A DNA stretch of 64,000 bases from Streptosporangium oxazolinicum. GTDB lineage: Bacteria > Actinomycetota > Actinomycetes > Streptosporangiales > Streptosporangiaceae. Under the pieces are notes generated by a model, which made no database searches, was not told the origin of the DNA, and saw nothing but the letters and a program-made list of their open reading frames with translations. Location: assembly GCF_039537505.1 (NCBI RefSeq), contig NZ_BAABAQ010000011.1, positions 1-64,000 of the forward strand. Direction: 5' to 3'. This document shows, one piece after another, positions 7,644 to 16,458 of this stretch (position 1 is its first letter; each line of letters starts with the position of its first letter). The translations under genes and the position numbers were made by a program.

Positions 7644-8663
7644 GTGGACACGAATACGCTGATCGACCCGTATGACACTCTTCTCCTCGACCTCGACGGG
7701 GTGGTGTATCTCGGACGCGACCCCGTACCGGCGGCTCCCGAGGCCCTGAGCCGGGCGGCGGAGCGTGGTGTGCGCCTCGCCTACGTCACCAACAACGCCT
7801 CACGCACCCCCGCCGCCATCGCCCAGCACCTGCGCGCGCTGGGCGCCCCCGCGGCCGCCGAGGACGTCGTGACCTCCTCCCAGGCCGCCGCGAGGCTCGT
7901 GGCCGAGCGGGTCGAACCGGGCGCCGCGGTGCTGGTGGTCGGCGGGATGGGGTTGCGCACCGCGCTGCGCGCCCACGGGCTGCGCCCGGTCAGCACCGCC
8001 CTGGACGGCCCGGTCGCGGTCGTCCAGGGCATCGCTCCCGATCTCTCCTACGGTCTGCTGGCCGAGGGGACACTCGCCGTGAGAGGGGGAGCCCTCTTCG
8101 TCGCCGCGAACGCCGACTCGACCATGCCGACCGGCAGGGGAGAGCTTCCCGGCAACGGCTCGATGATCAGGGTCATCGCCACGGCGACAGGGGTGTCGCC
8201 GATCGTCGCGGGAAAGCCCGAGCCGCCCCTGCACCGCGAGTCGATGCTCCGTACCGGATCGCAGCGGCCCCTGGTGGTCGGCGACAGGCTCGACACCGAC
8301 ATCGAGGGGGCGACCAACGCGGGGGTGGACAGTCTGCTGGTCCTGACCGGGGTGGCGAGCCCGCTCGACGTGCTGACCGCCGCCCCCCGGCACCGGCCCA
8401 CCTACGTCGCCGCCGATCTGTCCGACCTGCACCGGCCCTATCCCGAGGTACGGCGGATCGGGGACGGGTGGACCTGCGAGGGGTGGACGGCCCGCTGGGA
8501 GGAGGGCGCCCTCACCCTCGAAGGCGGGGGTGAGCCGATCGACGGGCTCCGCGCCGCTTCCGCCGCGACCTGGGAGGCCGCGGGCGAGGGCCGGGCGGAC
8601 GAGGACGCGGTGAAGGCGGCGCTCGACTCCGCGCTCTCGCCGCGAACCTCGCGCTCCGGCTGA
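7644..8663 (+). CDS. HAD-IIA family sugar-phosphate phosphatase (NagD-like)
   Basis: 339 residues from a GTG. HAD motif I is L-L-L-D-L-D-G-V-V-Y (D16 nucleophile, D18 acid/base), motif II is Y-V-T-N-N-A-S-R, and motif IV is V-V-G-D-R-L-D-T-D-I near residue 211. The C2A cap and the A-G-K-P-E-P motif mark the HAD-IIA/NagD subfamily, which dephosphorylates small phosphorylated sugars or nucleotides. There is a ~70-residue C-terminal extension past the usual HAD fold. Substrate not determinable. Confidence 0.88.
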   Translation: MDTNTLIDPYDTLLLDLDGVVYLGRDPVPAAPEALSRAAERGVRLAYVTNNASRTPAAIAQHLRALGAPAAAEDVVTSSQAAARLVAERVEPGAAVLVVGGMGLRTALRAHGLRPVSTALDGPVAVVQGIAPDLSYGLLAEGTLAVRGGALFVAANADSTMPTGRGELPGNGSMIRVIATATGVSPIVAGKPEPPLHRESMLRTGSQRPLVVGDRLDTDIEGATNAGVDSLLVLTGVASPLDVLTAAPRHRPTYVAADLSDLHRPYPEVRRIGDGWTCEGWTARWEEGALTLEGGGEPIDGLRAASAATWEAAGEGRADEDAVKAALDSALSPRTSRSG

Positions 8664-8768
8664 GACGGCGGCCTCAGCCCCCGTGCCCCCGCCACGTGAC
8701 CCCATGTGATCTCACGTGCCCCCCTGATGCCGAGCCGGACGTCGGTCTCCGGGGCCCTCCGCCCGCGT

Positions 8769-8790
8769 GATCCCGCCCTCGGGCGGGATC
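8769..8790. terminator. Convergent-gene hairpin
   Basis: GATCCCGCCC (8769-8778) and GGGCGGGATC (8781-8790) are perfect inverted repeats just beyond the SCP2-like stop codon and between convergent genes. A bidirectional terminator is the likely role. Confidence 0.6.
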
Positions 8791-8791
8791 C

Positions 8792-9139
8792 TCAGAGGAG
8801 CTTGCGCAGGCGGAGAAGGTCGCCGAAGCTGGCGTCGACCTTGACCCGGCCGCCGAAAACGGCCCGTCCCATGTCGAGATCCCCGTTGACCAGCGAGACG
8901 AGATCGTCGCTGCCGATGGTCAGTTTCACTTCGGCCTGCCTGTCGTCGTCCGGGGACAGATCCTCGAAGGGGCCGAGGCCGCCGTGGTGGATGTGGCCGT
9001 AGAAGGTGACGCCGAGATCCTTGACGTGGCAGCTGATGCTGCGCTCGACCACGTGCTTGGCGCGGCTCTCCTGATCAACCTCGTCGAACTGCTCGCCGAG
9101 TTTGCGCAGTGCCACCCGGCACTCGTCGACGGTCGCCAT
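8792..9139 (-). CDS. SCP2 sterol-binding-like protein
   Basis: 115 residues. The layout fits a small SCP2-fold lipid-binding domain: a helical start (A-L-R-K-L-G-E-Q-F), then strands (S-C-H-V-K-D-L-G-V-T-F), then V-K-L-T-I-G-S-D-D-L-V-S-L-V-N-G-D-L-D-M and G-R-V-K-V-D-A-S-F near the end. Ligand unknown. The assignment rests on the C-terminal pattern common in actinobacterial members. Confidence 0.7.
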   Translation of the reverse strand: MATVDECRVALRKLGEQFDEVDQESRAKHVVERSISCHVKDLGVTFYGHIHHGGLGPFEDLSPDDDRQAEVKLTIGSDDLVSLVNGDLDMGRAVFGGRVKVDASFGDLLRLRKLL

Positions 9140-9261
9140 CGCGTGGCGCTCCCTTCTCTCCCTGACCGATCCGAATCCCTTTCAGGTACGGACGGTAGCG
9201 TTCCACATGGGCACGGCATGCAATCCGGCGCGGGGGTGTGCCGGAGAAAGAGGCTTCTGCC

Positions 9262-9504
9262 ATGGCGTCCGAAACGTCGCGAGACTATGTGTTGGCGGTC
9301 GCCGACCTTAATGGAATGACAACGAGCGAGGTCCCCGTGATAGTTCACGGTTTACCCATCTTTGGAGAATCCCTTCCCTCCTCGCCCGTGCTGGACCCGC
9401 CCGCGTTGGATTGGCCGGTGCTGGACCGGTCCGTGCTGGGCGGTTCGGCGTCGGAAAGGACAGCGGTGGCCGGGTTCGTGGTGTGGCCCGGGAAAAGGCC
9501 ATAG
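9262..9504 (+). CDS. Possible small protein with pentapeptide repeats (doubtful)
   Basis: About 80 residues from ATG 9262, with GAAAGAGG ten bases upstream. The middle reads as V-L-D-P-P, A-L-D-W-P, V-L-D-R-S, V-L-G-G-S, i.e. a 15-bp DNA repeat in phase. No recognised domain. It could be chance in GC-rich sequence. The rest of the 9140-9702 gap shows no other gene. Confidence 0.25.
   Translation: MASETSRDYVLAVADLNGMTTSEVPVIVHGLPIFGESLPSSPVLDPPALDWPVLDRSVLGGSASERTAVAGFVVWPGKRP
9388..9447. repeat. 15-bp tandem repeats (four units)
   Basis: Units at 9388, 9403, 9418 and 9433 share the pattern GYGYTGGAYYSGYCS with substitutions. The gap between the SCP2-like gene and the tlyA operon otherwise shows nothing I can name. 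Confidence 0.6.
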
Positions 9505-9702
9505 AAGCGGGGCGTCCGCGAGTACGGGCACGGGAGGGCAGGAAAGACGGGAAAGCCCGCCGGGGCGACGAGGGGCGCGGGTTCCGATACGGTCGGGGAA
9601 TTCACCGGCGCGGCGCCGACGAGCGTCGTGCTCGTACGGCGGCGAGGGCCGCGGAGACGGCCATGACGGCCAGGCGGCCAGGAGCGGTTCCGGAGGGGGC
9701 GT

Positions 9703-10050
9703 ATGACGGACCTGCTGGAGGAGACGGGCGAGACGGGCGACGAGCGGGCGGACGCCGCGCTGGGCGGGCTCACCCGTCTCGGCGCCCTGCCCGTCTCCGC
9801 GCACGCGGACGTCTTCGAGGAGGTGTTCACCGGGCTGGAACAGGCGCTCGCCGCGGTGAACGGCGCCACGGCGCGGGAATCCGCCGTGGCCGACGACATC
9901 CCGGGACGGGTGACCGCCTCGCCGGACGATGCCTCAGGGCGGTCCATCGCCCCGGCGCACGGCACCCCAGGGCGGGAAACAGCCTCACCGCACGATGTTC
10001 CGGGGCAGGGGGACGACTCGGTGGACGGCCCCTGGGACCGGCGCCCGTGA
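9703..10050 (+). CDS. Hypothetical protein translationally coupled to tlyA
   Basis: 115 residues. GGAGGGGG lies shortly upstream of the ATG. The first ~60 residues are helical and acidic (R-L-G-A-L-P-V-S-A-H-A-D-V-F-E-E-V-F), a pattern I recognise from small actinobacterial proteins encoded just before tlyA. The rest is disordered and rich in P, G, S, D and A, with repeats of ~11 residues (P-G-R-x-T-A-S-P-x-D). The stop shares GTGA with the tlyA start, which implies coupling. Function unknown. Confidence 0.75.
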   Translation: MTDLLEETGETGDERADAALGGLTRLGALPVSAHADVFEEVFTGLEQALAAVNGATARESAVADDIPGRVTASPDDASGRSIAPAHGTPGRETASPHDVPGQGDDSVDGPWDRRP

Positions 10051-10865
10051 GCCGCCGGTCACGCCTCGACAGCGAGCTCGTCCGCCGGAAACTGGCGCGG
10101 TCCCGGGAACAGGCGGCCCAGCTCATCGAGGCCGGTCGGGTCAGCGTCGGCGGCCAGGTGGCCGCCAAGCCCGCGACCCAGGTCGACACGGCCTCGGCGA
10201 TCGTGGTCGTGGAGGCGGCGGAGGGCCCCGACTACGTCTCGCGGGGCGCGCACAAGCTCCTCGGCGCACTGGAGGCCTTCGGCCCCCTCGGCCTCACCGT
10301 CGAGGGGCGTCGCTGCCTGGACGCGGGGGCCTCGACCGGGGGCTTCACCGACGTGCTGCTGCGCGCCGGAGCGGCCCACGTCCTCGCCGTCGACGTCGGG
10401 TACGGCCAGCTCGCGTGGTCGCTGCGGACCGACGACAGGGTCACGGTCATGGAACGGGTCAACGTCAGGGACCTGAAACCCGACATGGTCGGCGAGGCGC
10501 CCACGCTGATCGTCGGTGACCTCTCCTTCATCTCCCTGCGCCTGGTGTTGCCGGCCCTGGCCCTGTGCGCCGCGGAGCGGGCCGACTTCGCGATGCTGGT
10601 CAAACCCCAGTTCGAGGTCGGCAGGGAGCGAGTCGGCGCGGGCGGGGTCGTCCGCGACCCGGAGCTCCGCGCCGGGGCCGTACGGGACGTGGCCGAAGCC
10701 GCGCGGACGCTCGGCCTGACCGTGCGGGGGGTCACCGCGAGCCCGCTGCCTGGTCCGTCCGGCAACGTCGAGTACGTCATCTGGCTGGGCAAGGGAGAGG
10801 GTGCTCCGCCGGTCTCCGATCTTGACGCGGAGATCGAGCGAGCGGTGGCGGAAGGCCCTCGATAG
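10047..10865 (+). CDS. tlyA: TlyA-family rRNA 2'-O-methyltransferase
   Basis: 272 residues. An N-terminal S4 RNA-binding domain (L-D-S-E-L-V-R-R-K-L-A-R-S-R) is followed by a Rossmann methyltransferase domain with the SAM motif D-A-G-A-S-T-G-G-F-T-D near residue 92 and L-V-K-P-Q-F-E-V-G. In mycobacteria TlyA methylates C1409 of 16S and C1920 of 23S rRNA and confers capreomycin susceptibility. The GTG start overlaps the upstream stop as GTGA. The order tlyA, nadK, recN, steA, steB matches that in M. tuberculosis. Confidence 0.93.
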   Translation: MSRRSRLDSELVRRKLARSREQAAQLIEAGRVSVGGQVAAKPATQVDTASAIVVVEAAEGPDYVSRGAHKLLGALEAFGPLGLTVEGRRCLDAGASTGGFTDVLLRAGAAHVLAVDVGYGQLAWSLRTDDRVTVMERVNVRDLKPDMVGEAPTLIVGDLSFISLRLVLPALALCAAERADFAMLVKPQFEVGRERVGAGGVVRDPELRAGAVRDVAEAARTLGLTVRGVTASPLPGPSGNVEYVIWLGKGEGAPPVSDLDAEIERAVAEGPR

Positions 10866-10904
10866 GTGGGACTCCCCGGCCCTCCGGCCCTCCGGCCCTC
10901 CTGG

Positions 10905-11002
10905 CCCCGGATCACCTGGTCACCCGAGTCCCTGGACGGTCGCCCGGCCCCGGATGGTCACCCGGCTCCGGACCACCCCAGTCCCGGATACCTGGTCACC
11001 CG
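10905..11002. repeat. Degenerate CCCGGATnnnTGGTCACCCG repeats
   Basis: Related words start near 10905, 10939 and 10983 in the 515-base gap between tlyA and nadK. Irregular spacing, no open frame with a ribosome binding site. Confidence 0.5.
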
Positions 11003-11138
11003 CCCCCGATGACCCGAGGTCCCCGTAGACCCGAGAAAGTGGAGACTTGACATCCTCCCTTCCCTGGACGGAGGGGATCCCCACGATCACCCCTGAGAGT
11101 TCCCGATTCACCACCGGTCGCCCGCCAGGAGAAATCCC

Positions 11139-11384
11139 TTGAGGTCCCGCACCAGATCCACAGGCGTTTCATCTCTCCATCGGTCCGTCGGCGAGGACAT
11201 CCCCGGTCGCAGTCGTGGCGGCGGAGATGTCGCCGGTTACGCTCGTGGCGGCGAGGACATCGCCGGTCGCGCTCGTGGCGGCACGGTCGTCGCCGCCGGG
11301 GACGGTACCGAACCGCGCGGCGCCGCGCCGCGTTTCCTCCCCCGCCCCGGGGCGGGGGTTTCCACGCTCAAGGAGAGTCGATGA
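11139..11384 (+). CDS. Possible small repeat protein ahead of nadK (doubtful)
   Basis: 81 codons from a TTG at 11139 with AGGAGA eight bases upstream, ending in a TGA that overlaps the nadK ATG as ATGA. The middle has three 10-residue units of the type G-E-D-I-A-G-R-A-R-G. The coupled stop and ribosome binding site favour coding. The TTG start, odd composition and a GC palindrome inside it argue against. No homologue recognised. Confidence 0.3.
   Translation: MRSRTRSTGVSSLHRSVGEDIPGRSRGGGDVAGYARGGEDIAGRARGGTVVAAGDGTEPRGAAPRFLPRPGAGVSTLKESR
11191..11280. repeat. 30-bp tandem repeat, three units
   Basis: Units at 11191-11220, 11221-11250 and 11251-11280 follow GCGAGGACATCGCCGGTCGC plus GCTCGTGGCG with a few substitutions. 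The period is ten codons. Confidence 0.85.
11339..11362 (+). terminator. 20-bp perfect GC palindrome before nadK
   Basis: CCCCCGCCCCGGGGCGGGGG (11339-11358) is perfectly self-complementary and followed by TTT. It lies 22 bases before the nadK ATG. It could be a terminator of upstream transcripts or an attenuator that reduces readthrough into nadK. Confidence 0.5.
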
Positions 11385-12286
11385 CTGCCAAGCGCACCGT
11401 GCTGGTCACCGCGCACACCGGGCGGGCGGCGGCCGTCGACAGCGCCCGGATGGTGATCCAGCGGTTCGTGGACGCCGGGTTGATCGTGCGCGTCCTCAAC
11501 GCCGAGGCCGACGAGATCGCCTGCGCGGGCACCGACGTGGTACCCGCGGGTTCGGCGGCGGTCGACGCCGCCGAGATGATAATCGTGCTCGGCGGCGACG
11601 GCAGCCTCCTGCGGGCGGCCGAGCTCGCCCGCCCGGCGGGGGTGCCGCTGCTGGGGGTCAACCTCGGTCACGTGGGCTTCCTGGCCGAGGCCGAGGTGGA
11701 GGACCTGGCGGAGGCGGTCGACAGTGTGGTGGACGGCCGCTACGACGTCGAGGAGCGGATGACCATCGAGGTCACCGCCCGCCTCAACGGCAACCTGCTG
11801 GCCGACAGCTGGGCGCTGAACGAGGTCACCGTCGAGAAGAGCGAGCGGATGCTCGAGGTGGTCGCCGAGATCGACGGGCGCCCGCTGTCGCGCTGGGGAT
11901 GCGACGGAGTGATCTGCGCCACACCGACCGGCTCGACCGCGTACGCCTTCTCCGCCGGGGGCCCGGTCGTGTGGCCCGAGGTGGAGGCGCTGCTACTGGT
12001 CCCCATCAGCGCTCACGCTCTGTTCGCCCGGCCCCTGGTGGTCTCGCCCCGTTCCAAGCTGGCGCTGGAGGTCCAGACGGAGACGGCGGGCGCGGTGCTG
12101 TGGTGCGACGGCCGCCGCAGGTTCGACCTGCCCGCCGGGGCGAGGGTGGAGCTCCGGCGGGCCGAACTGCCGGTACGGCTGGCGCGGCTGCACGGCCTGG
12201 AGGACACTGGGGCGCCGTTCACCGACAGGCTGGTCGCCAAGTTCGATCTCCCCGTACAGGGTTGGCGAGGTCGTGTGAGGCCCTAG
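11381..12286 (+). CDS. nadK: NAD kinase
   Basis: 301 residues. L-G-G-D-G-S-L-L at ~70-77 is the NAD kinase catalytic and ATP-binding motif, and G-V-N-L-G-H-V-G-F-L and T-P-T-G-S-T-A-Y follow in the family order. The enzyme phosphorylates NAD+ to NADP+ in the cytosol. AAGGAGAG lies just upstream of the ATG. It sits 90 bp before recN. Confidence 0.95.
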   Translation: MTAKRTVLVTAHTGRAAAVDSARMVIQRFVDAGLIVRVLNAEADEIACAGTDVVPAGSAAVDAAEMIIVLGGDGSLLRAAELARPAGVPLLGVNLGHVGFLAEAEVEDLAEAVDSVVDGRYDVEERMTIEVTARLNGNLLADSWALNEVTVEKSERMLEVVAEIDGRPLSRWGCDGVICATPTGSTAYAFSAGGPVVWPEVEALLLVPISAHALFARPLVVSPRSKLALEVQTETAGAVLWCDGRRRFDLPAGARVELRRAELPVRLARLHGLEDTGAPFTDRLVAKFDLPVQGWRGRVRP

Positions 12287-12376
12287 TTCGTCCGGGCGGG
12301 CGACGCCTCAAGCGCGTAGGATCGTGCCCGCGCACCGCACTGATGTTCGGTGAATTCGATGTGACGGGAGGGACCA

Positions 12377-14089
12377 GTGCGACCTGGAGTCGAGGAGGTC
12401 CGCATCCAGGGGCTCGGCGTGATCGATGAGGCCGTCCTGGTGCTGGCGCCGGGATTCACCGTGGTCACGGGCGAGACGGGCGCCGGTAAGACGATGGTGG
12501 TGACCGGTCTGGGGCTGCTGTTCGGTGGCCGTGCCGACCCCGCCCGTGTCCGTCCCGGCTCAGGCAAGACCACCATCGAGGGCACGCTGATCGTCGACCC
12601 GGCGGGGCGGGTCGCCCAGCAGGTGCAGGACGTGGGCGGCGTGGTCGAGGACGGCGAGCTGATCATTTCGCGGTCGGTCTCCGTCGAGGGGCGCAGCCGC
12701 GCCTGGCTGGGCGGGCGGACCGTCCCCGTGGGCACGCTCACCTACCTGGCCGAGGACCTGGTGGCCGTGCACGGCCAGATGGACCAGCAGCGGCTGCTGC
12801 AGCCCGGCCGCCAGCGGGCCGCCCTCGACCGCTACGCCGGTGAGGAGCTGGTCAAGCCGCTGCGCGCCTACGAGCAGGCCTACAAGCGGCACCGGAAGAC
12901 CGCGGAGCAGCTGGCCGAGCTGACCACCAGGGCCAGGGAGCGGGCCCAGGAGGCCGACCAGCTCAGGTTCGGGCTCGGCGAGGTCGAGAAGGCCGACCCC
13001 AAGCCCGGCGAGGAGATCGAGCTGCGCGAGGAGGAGGAGCGGCTCTCCCACGCCGACTCCCTCAGGGGCGCCGCGGAGACGGCGCACCGGGCGCTGCTCG
13101 GCGACCCGTTCGCCGGTGAGCAGGCCATGCCGGACGCCATCGCGCTGGTCGGCGAGGCCCGCGCGGCCGTGGAGGCGGTGCGCGACTTCGACCCCTCGCT
13201 CGCCGGGATCGCCGACCGCCTCGCGGAGGCTGGCTATCTGATCTCCGACGTCGCCACCGAGCTGGCCGCGTACGCCGAGTCGGTCGACGCCGACCCGGGC
13301 CGGCTCGCGGTCGTGCAGGAGCGGCGGGCCGTGCTCATCCACGTCATCCGCAAATACGGCCAGGACACCGCGGAGGTGCTCGCCTGGGCCGCGCGGGCCG
13401 CCGCCCGGGTGGCGGAGCTCGACGGCGACGACGACCGCATCGGCGAGCTCACCCGCGAGCACGAGGAGCTCACCGAGCGCCTCACCGAGCTGGCCGCCGA
13501 GCTGACCCGGGTCAGGACGGCGGCCGCGGAGCGGTTCGGGCGGGCCGTGACCGAGGAGCTCACCGCGCTGGCCATGCCGCACGCCAGGGTGGTGGTCGTC
13601 ATCACCGCCGCCCCCGAGTTCGGTCCGCAGGGCGTCGACGAGGTCGAGCTGCGCATGGCGCCGCATCCGGCCTCCCCGCTCCTGCCGCTGAACAAGGGCG
13701 CCTCCGGAGGTGAGCTGAGCCGGGTGATGCTCGCCATCGAGGTGGTGTTCGCCGGTGCCGACCCGGTCCCGACGTTCGTCTTCGACGAGGTCGACGCGGG
13801 GGTGGGCGGCAAGGCCGCGGTGGAGATCGGCCGCAGGCTGGCGCGGCTGGCCCGCACCTCCCAGGTGATCGTCGTCACCCACCTCCCGCAGGTCGCGGCC
13901 TTCGCCGACCAACACCTCGTGGTGGAGAAGGCCGACGACGGGAGCGTGGTGCGCAGCGGCGTGATCGCCCTCGACAAGGACGGCAGGGCGCGGGAGCTCT
14001 CCCGCATGCTCGCCGGGCTCGAGGATTCCGAGCTGGGCCGCGCGCACGCCGAGGAGCTCCTGTCGATCGCCGCCGCCGACAAGGCGTGA
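12377..14089 (+). CDS. recN: DNA repair protein RecN
   Basis: 570 residues, an SMC-like ATPase of double-strand-break repair. Walker A G-E-T-G-A-G-K-T is at residues 32-39. A long coiled-coil region lies between ~150 and ~380. The signature S-G-G-E-L-S-R is near 444 and Walker B F-V-F-D-E-V-D-A-G-V-G-G near 467. GTG start with GGGAGGGA upstream. I found no convincing LexA box in the 90-base upstream gap. Confidence 0.95.
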   Translation: MRPGVEEVRIQGLGVIDEAVLVLAPGFTVVTGETGAGKTMVVTGLGLLFGGRADPARVRPGSGKTTIEGTLIVDPAGRVAQQVQDVGGVVEDGELIISRSVSVEGRSRAWLGGRTVPVGTLTYLAEDLVAVHGQMDQQRLLQPGRQRAALDRYAGEELVKPLRAYEQAYKRHRKTAEQLAELTTRARERAQEADQLRFGLGEVEKADPKPGEEIELREEEERLSHADSLRGAAETAHRALLGDPFAGEQAMPDAIALVGEARAAVEAVRDFDPSLAGIADRLAEAGYLISDVATELAAYAESVDADPGRLAVVQERRAVLIHVIRKYGQDTAEVLAWAARAAARVAELDGDDDRIGELTREHEELTERLTELAAELTRVRTAAAERFGRAVTEELTALAMPHARVVVVITAAPEFGPQGVDEVELRMAPHPASPLLPLNKGASGGELSRVMLAIEVVFAGADPVPTFVFDEVDAGVGGKAAVEIGRRLARLARTSQVIVVTHLPQVAAFADQHLVVEKADDGSVVRSGVIALDKDGRARELSRMLAGLEDSELGRAHAEELLSIAAADKA

Positions 14090-14259
14090 CCTGGAACAGG
14101 CTGAACAAGCCGGATAAAGGAGTGAAGAGAGTACGCGGGGGGCTGAAGGAGTAATTCTCGTGTTTAAGGGGAGCAGGTGCCGGGGGTCTCGGGTGACGTA
14201 TCTAACACGCTGCCGACTGTTTGGCTCGCCCGGTCGTTCCCTCTGGCAGGATGGGCGTG

Positions 14260-15471
14260 ATGAAGGTGCCGATTGACGGGCTTCAAGACAGGCTCACGAG
14301 GTACCTCCGCCACAGGAAGGTCACGGACCTTCCCGGGGTGACGGCAGTGGCGAGAATCGATCGGCGGACCAAGAGGCTGACCAAGCGCCTCAGGGCCGGG
14401 GAAATCGCGATTATCGATCACGTTGACGTTGACCGGGTGAGCGCGGAGGCTCTTGTCGCGTGCGGCGCGGCGGGTGTTGTCAACGTCGCCTCCGGCATCA
14501 GCGGCCGCTACCCCAACCTGGGCCCGCAGATCATCGTCGACGCCGGGGTGCCGTTCATCGACAACGCCACCCCCGAGCTGTTCGAGCGGATCAAGGACGG
14601 CGACCTGGTCAGGCTGCACGAGGGCGTCATCTACCTCGACGACGAGACGGTCGGCAAGGGCGACGTGCAGACGGCCGAGTCCGTCGAGGCCGCGATGAGC
14701 GAGGCGCGGGCCGGGCTGACCGTGCAGATCGAGGCGTTCGCGGCCAACACCATGGAGTACGTCCGCCGCGAGCGCGACCTCCTCATCGACGGGATCGGCG
14801 TCCCCGACGTCCGGACCGTCATGGAGGGCAGGCACGTCCTCATCGTGGTGCGCGGTTACCACTACAAGGAGGACATCGCGGCCCTCCGCCCCTACATCCG
14901 CGAATACCGTCCGATCATGATCGGGGTGGACGGCGGTGCCGACGCGCTGCTGGAGGCCGGATACCTGCCCGACATCATCGTCGGAGACTTCGACTCGGTC
15001 TCCACCAAGGCGCTCACCACCGGCGCCGAGCTGGTCGTGCACGCCTACCGCGACGGCAGGGCGCCGGGGCTGGAGCGGGTCCAGCAGCTGGGCCGCACCG
15101 CGGTGCTCTTCCCGGCGATCGGCACCAGCGAGGACATCGCCATGCTGCTCGCCGACGACAAGGGCGCCGATCTCATCGTCGCCGTCGGCACCCACGCGAC
15201 CCTGGTGGAGTTCCTCGACAAGGGCCGCTCCGGCATGGCCAGCACCTTCCTCACCCGCCTGCGGGTGGGCAGCAAACTCGTCGACGCGAAAGGCGTCAGC
15301 CGGCTCTACCGCAGCCGGATCTCCACACCGTCCCTGCTCCTGCTCGTCGCGACCACGCTGATCACCATGGGAGTGGCGATCGTCGTCTCCCCGGTGGGCA
15401 AGATCTGGCTGGACAGCGTCCGCGATATCTGGAGCGGCTTCATCTTCTGGCTGGTCGGACTCTTCTCGTGA
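14260..15471 (+). CDS. steA: SteA, septation protein with thiamin-pyrophosphokinase-like domain
   Basis: 403 residues. An N-terminal conserved domain (V-A-R-I-D-R-R-T-K-R-L-T-K-R-L) is followed by a TPK-like domain with G-V-D-G-G-A-D at ~221 and P-D-I-I-V-G-D-F-D-S-V. Two hydrophobic helices at the end (~357-403) anchor it in the membrane. In Corynebacterium glutamicum SteA and SteB act together in cell separation; the M. tuberculosis homologue is Rv1697. ATG 14260 is chosen because AGGATGG stands five bases upstream and the protein then begins M-K-V-P-I-D-G. The stop overlaps the steB start as GTGA. Confidence 0.88.
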   Translation: MKVPIDGLQDRLTRYLRHRKVTDLPGVTAVARIDRRTKRLTKRLRAGEIAIIDHVDVDRVSAEALVACGAAGVVNVASGISGRYPNLGPQIIVDAGVPFIDNATPELFERIKDGDLVRLHEGVIYLDDETVGKGDVQTAESVEAAMSEARAGLTVQIEAFAANTMEYVRRERDLLIDGIGVPDVRTVMEGRHVLIVVRGYHYKEDIAALRPYIREYRPIMIGVDGGADALLEAGYLPDIIVGDFDSVSTKALTTGAELVVHAYRDGRAPGLERVQQLGRTAVLFPAIGTSEDIAMLLADDKGADLIVAVGTHATLVEFLDKGRSGMASTFLTRLRVGSKLVDAKGVSRLYRSRISTPSLLLLVATTLITMGVAIVVSPVGKIWLDSVRDIWSGFIFWLVGLFS

Positions 15472-16454
15472 TCGATTTCCGCTATCACCTCGTCTCCATC
15501 GTCGCGATCTTCCTCGCGCTGTCGGTCGGTATCGTGCTCGGCACCACCCTGCTCGAAGACCCCGTCATCAAGGCGAGCGAGTCGCTGGCCAACCAGCTCC
15601 GCGAGGGCAACAACGAGCTCCGCGACCAGGTGGACGCCCTGCAGAGGCGCGAGGCCGCCAACGACGCCTTCGTGATCGGCGACACCTCCCGGCTGGTCCG
15701 GGACGCGCTCGTCGGCAAGAGCATTGTGATCGTCGAGGCCCCGGGCAGCACGGCGAGCGTGCGCGAGGCGGCGCAGCAGGTGATCGAGGAGGCCGGGGGG
15801 AGCGTGACCGGCCGGATCACCCTCACCGAGCGGTTCACCGATCCCGCCCAGGCGGGCTTCGTCGACAAGCTGGCCGTCGGGGCCAAGGCCGCCGAGACCG
15901 TCTTCTCCGTGGAGGACACGGCGTACGACAAGGCGGCCGAGGTGCTCGCCGGCGCCATCCTGACCAGCGACTCCAGCCAGGTGGGCAAGGAACACCCGGC
16001 CGGGGCCGGCATCCTCGACGCCTTCCAGCGCGGCGGGCTGCTCACCGTCACCGACGAGCCCGCCAAGCGCGCGGACGCGGCCCTGGTGATCGCCCCGGCG
16101 GAGGCGTACACCGGGGAGACCGCGGGCGAGCAGGCGGGCGCGCTCGTGACGCTGGCGCTCGGCCTCGACGACGCGGGCCAGGGCACCGTGCTGGCCGGTA
16201 CGCAGACCTCCGCCGCGCCCGGCGGGGTGATCACCGCGCTCCGCGAGGACGCGGCCTTCACGGAGAGGGTCTCCAGCGTCGACACCGCCGATATGCCCTC
16301 GGGACGGGTCGTAGTGGTCTACGCTCTCCGAGAGCAACTCACCGGGCTGGCCGGCCAGTACGGCATCGGCCCCGGCGTCTCCGGCATCGAGCCCAGCGCG
16401 ACGCCGACCCCCACGGCCACCACCACGGCCGCCACGGCCACCTCCGGAGGATGA
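15468..16454 (+). CDS. steB: SteB/MctB-family membrane-anchored coiled-coil protein
   Basis: 328 residues. It begins I-D-F-R-Y-H-L-V-S-I-V, then one transmembrane helix (~residues 8-29, ending V-L-G-T-T-L-L), then a coiled coil (L-R-E-G-N-N-E-L-R-D-Q-V-D-A-L) and a periplasm-side domain. The tail is a T/A/P-rich linker. Rv1698 of M. tuberculosis was named MctB for copper transport, whereas the C. glutamicum homologue SteB partners SteA in cell separation. The sequence shows no transporter fold (one membrane helix), so the second role fits better. Confidence 0.87.
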   Translation: MIDFRYHLVSIVAIFLALSVGIVLGTTLLEDPVIKASESLANQLREGNNELRDQVDALQRREAANDAFVIGDTSRLVRDALVGKSIVIVEAPGSTASVREAAQQVIEEAGGSVTGRITLTERFTDPAQAGFVDKLAVGAKAAETVFSVEDTAYDKAAEVLAGAILTSDSSQVGKEHPAGAGILDAFQRGGLLTVTDEPAKRADAALVIAPAEAYTGETAGEQAGALVTLALGLDDAGQGTVLAGTQTSAAPGGVITALREDAAFTERVSSVDTADMPSGRVVVVYALREQLTGLAGQYGIGPGVSGIEPSATPTPTATTTAATATSGG

Positions 16455-16458
16455 CCCG

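Noticed and set aside
12287..12376. LexA/SOS box before recN
   Set aside because: GTTCGGTGAATTCGA resembles a half-site, but no inverted GAAC...GTTC pair is present.
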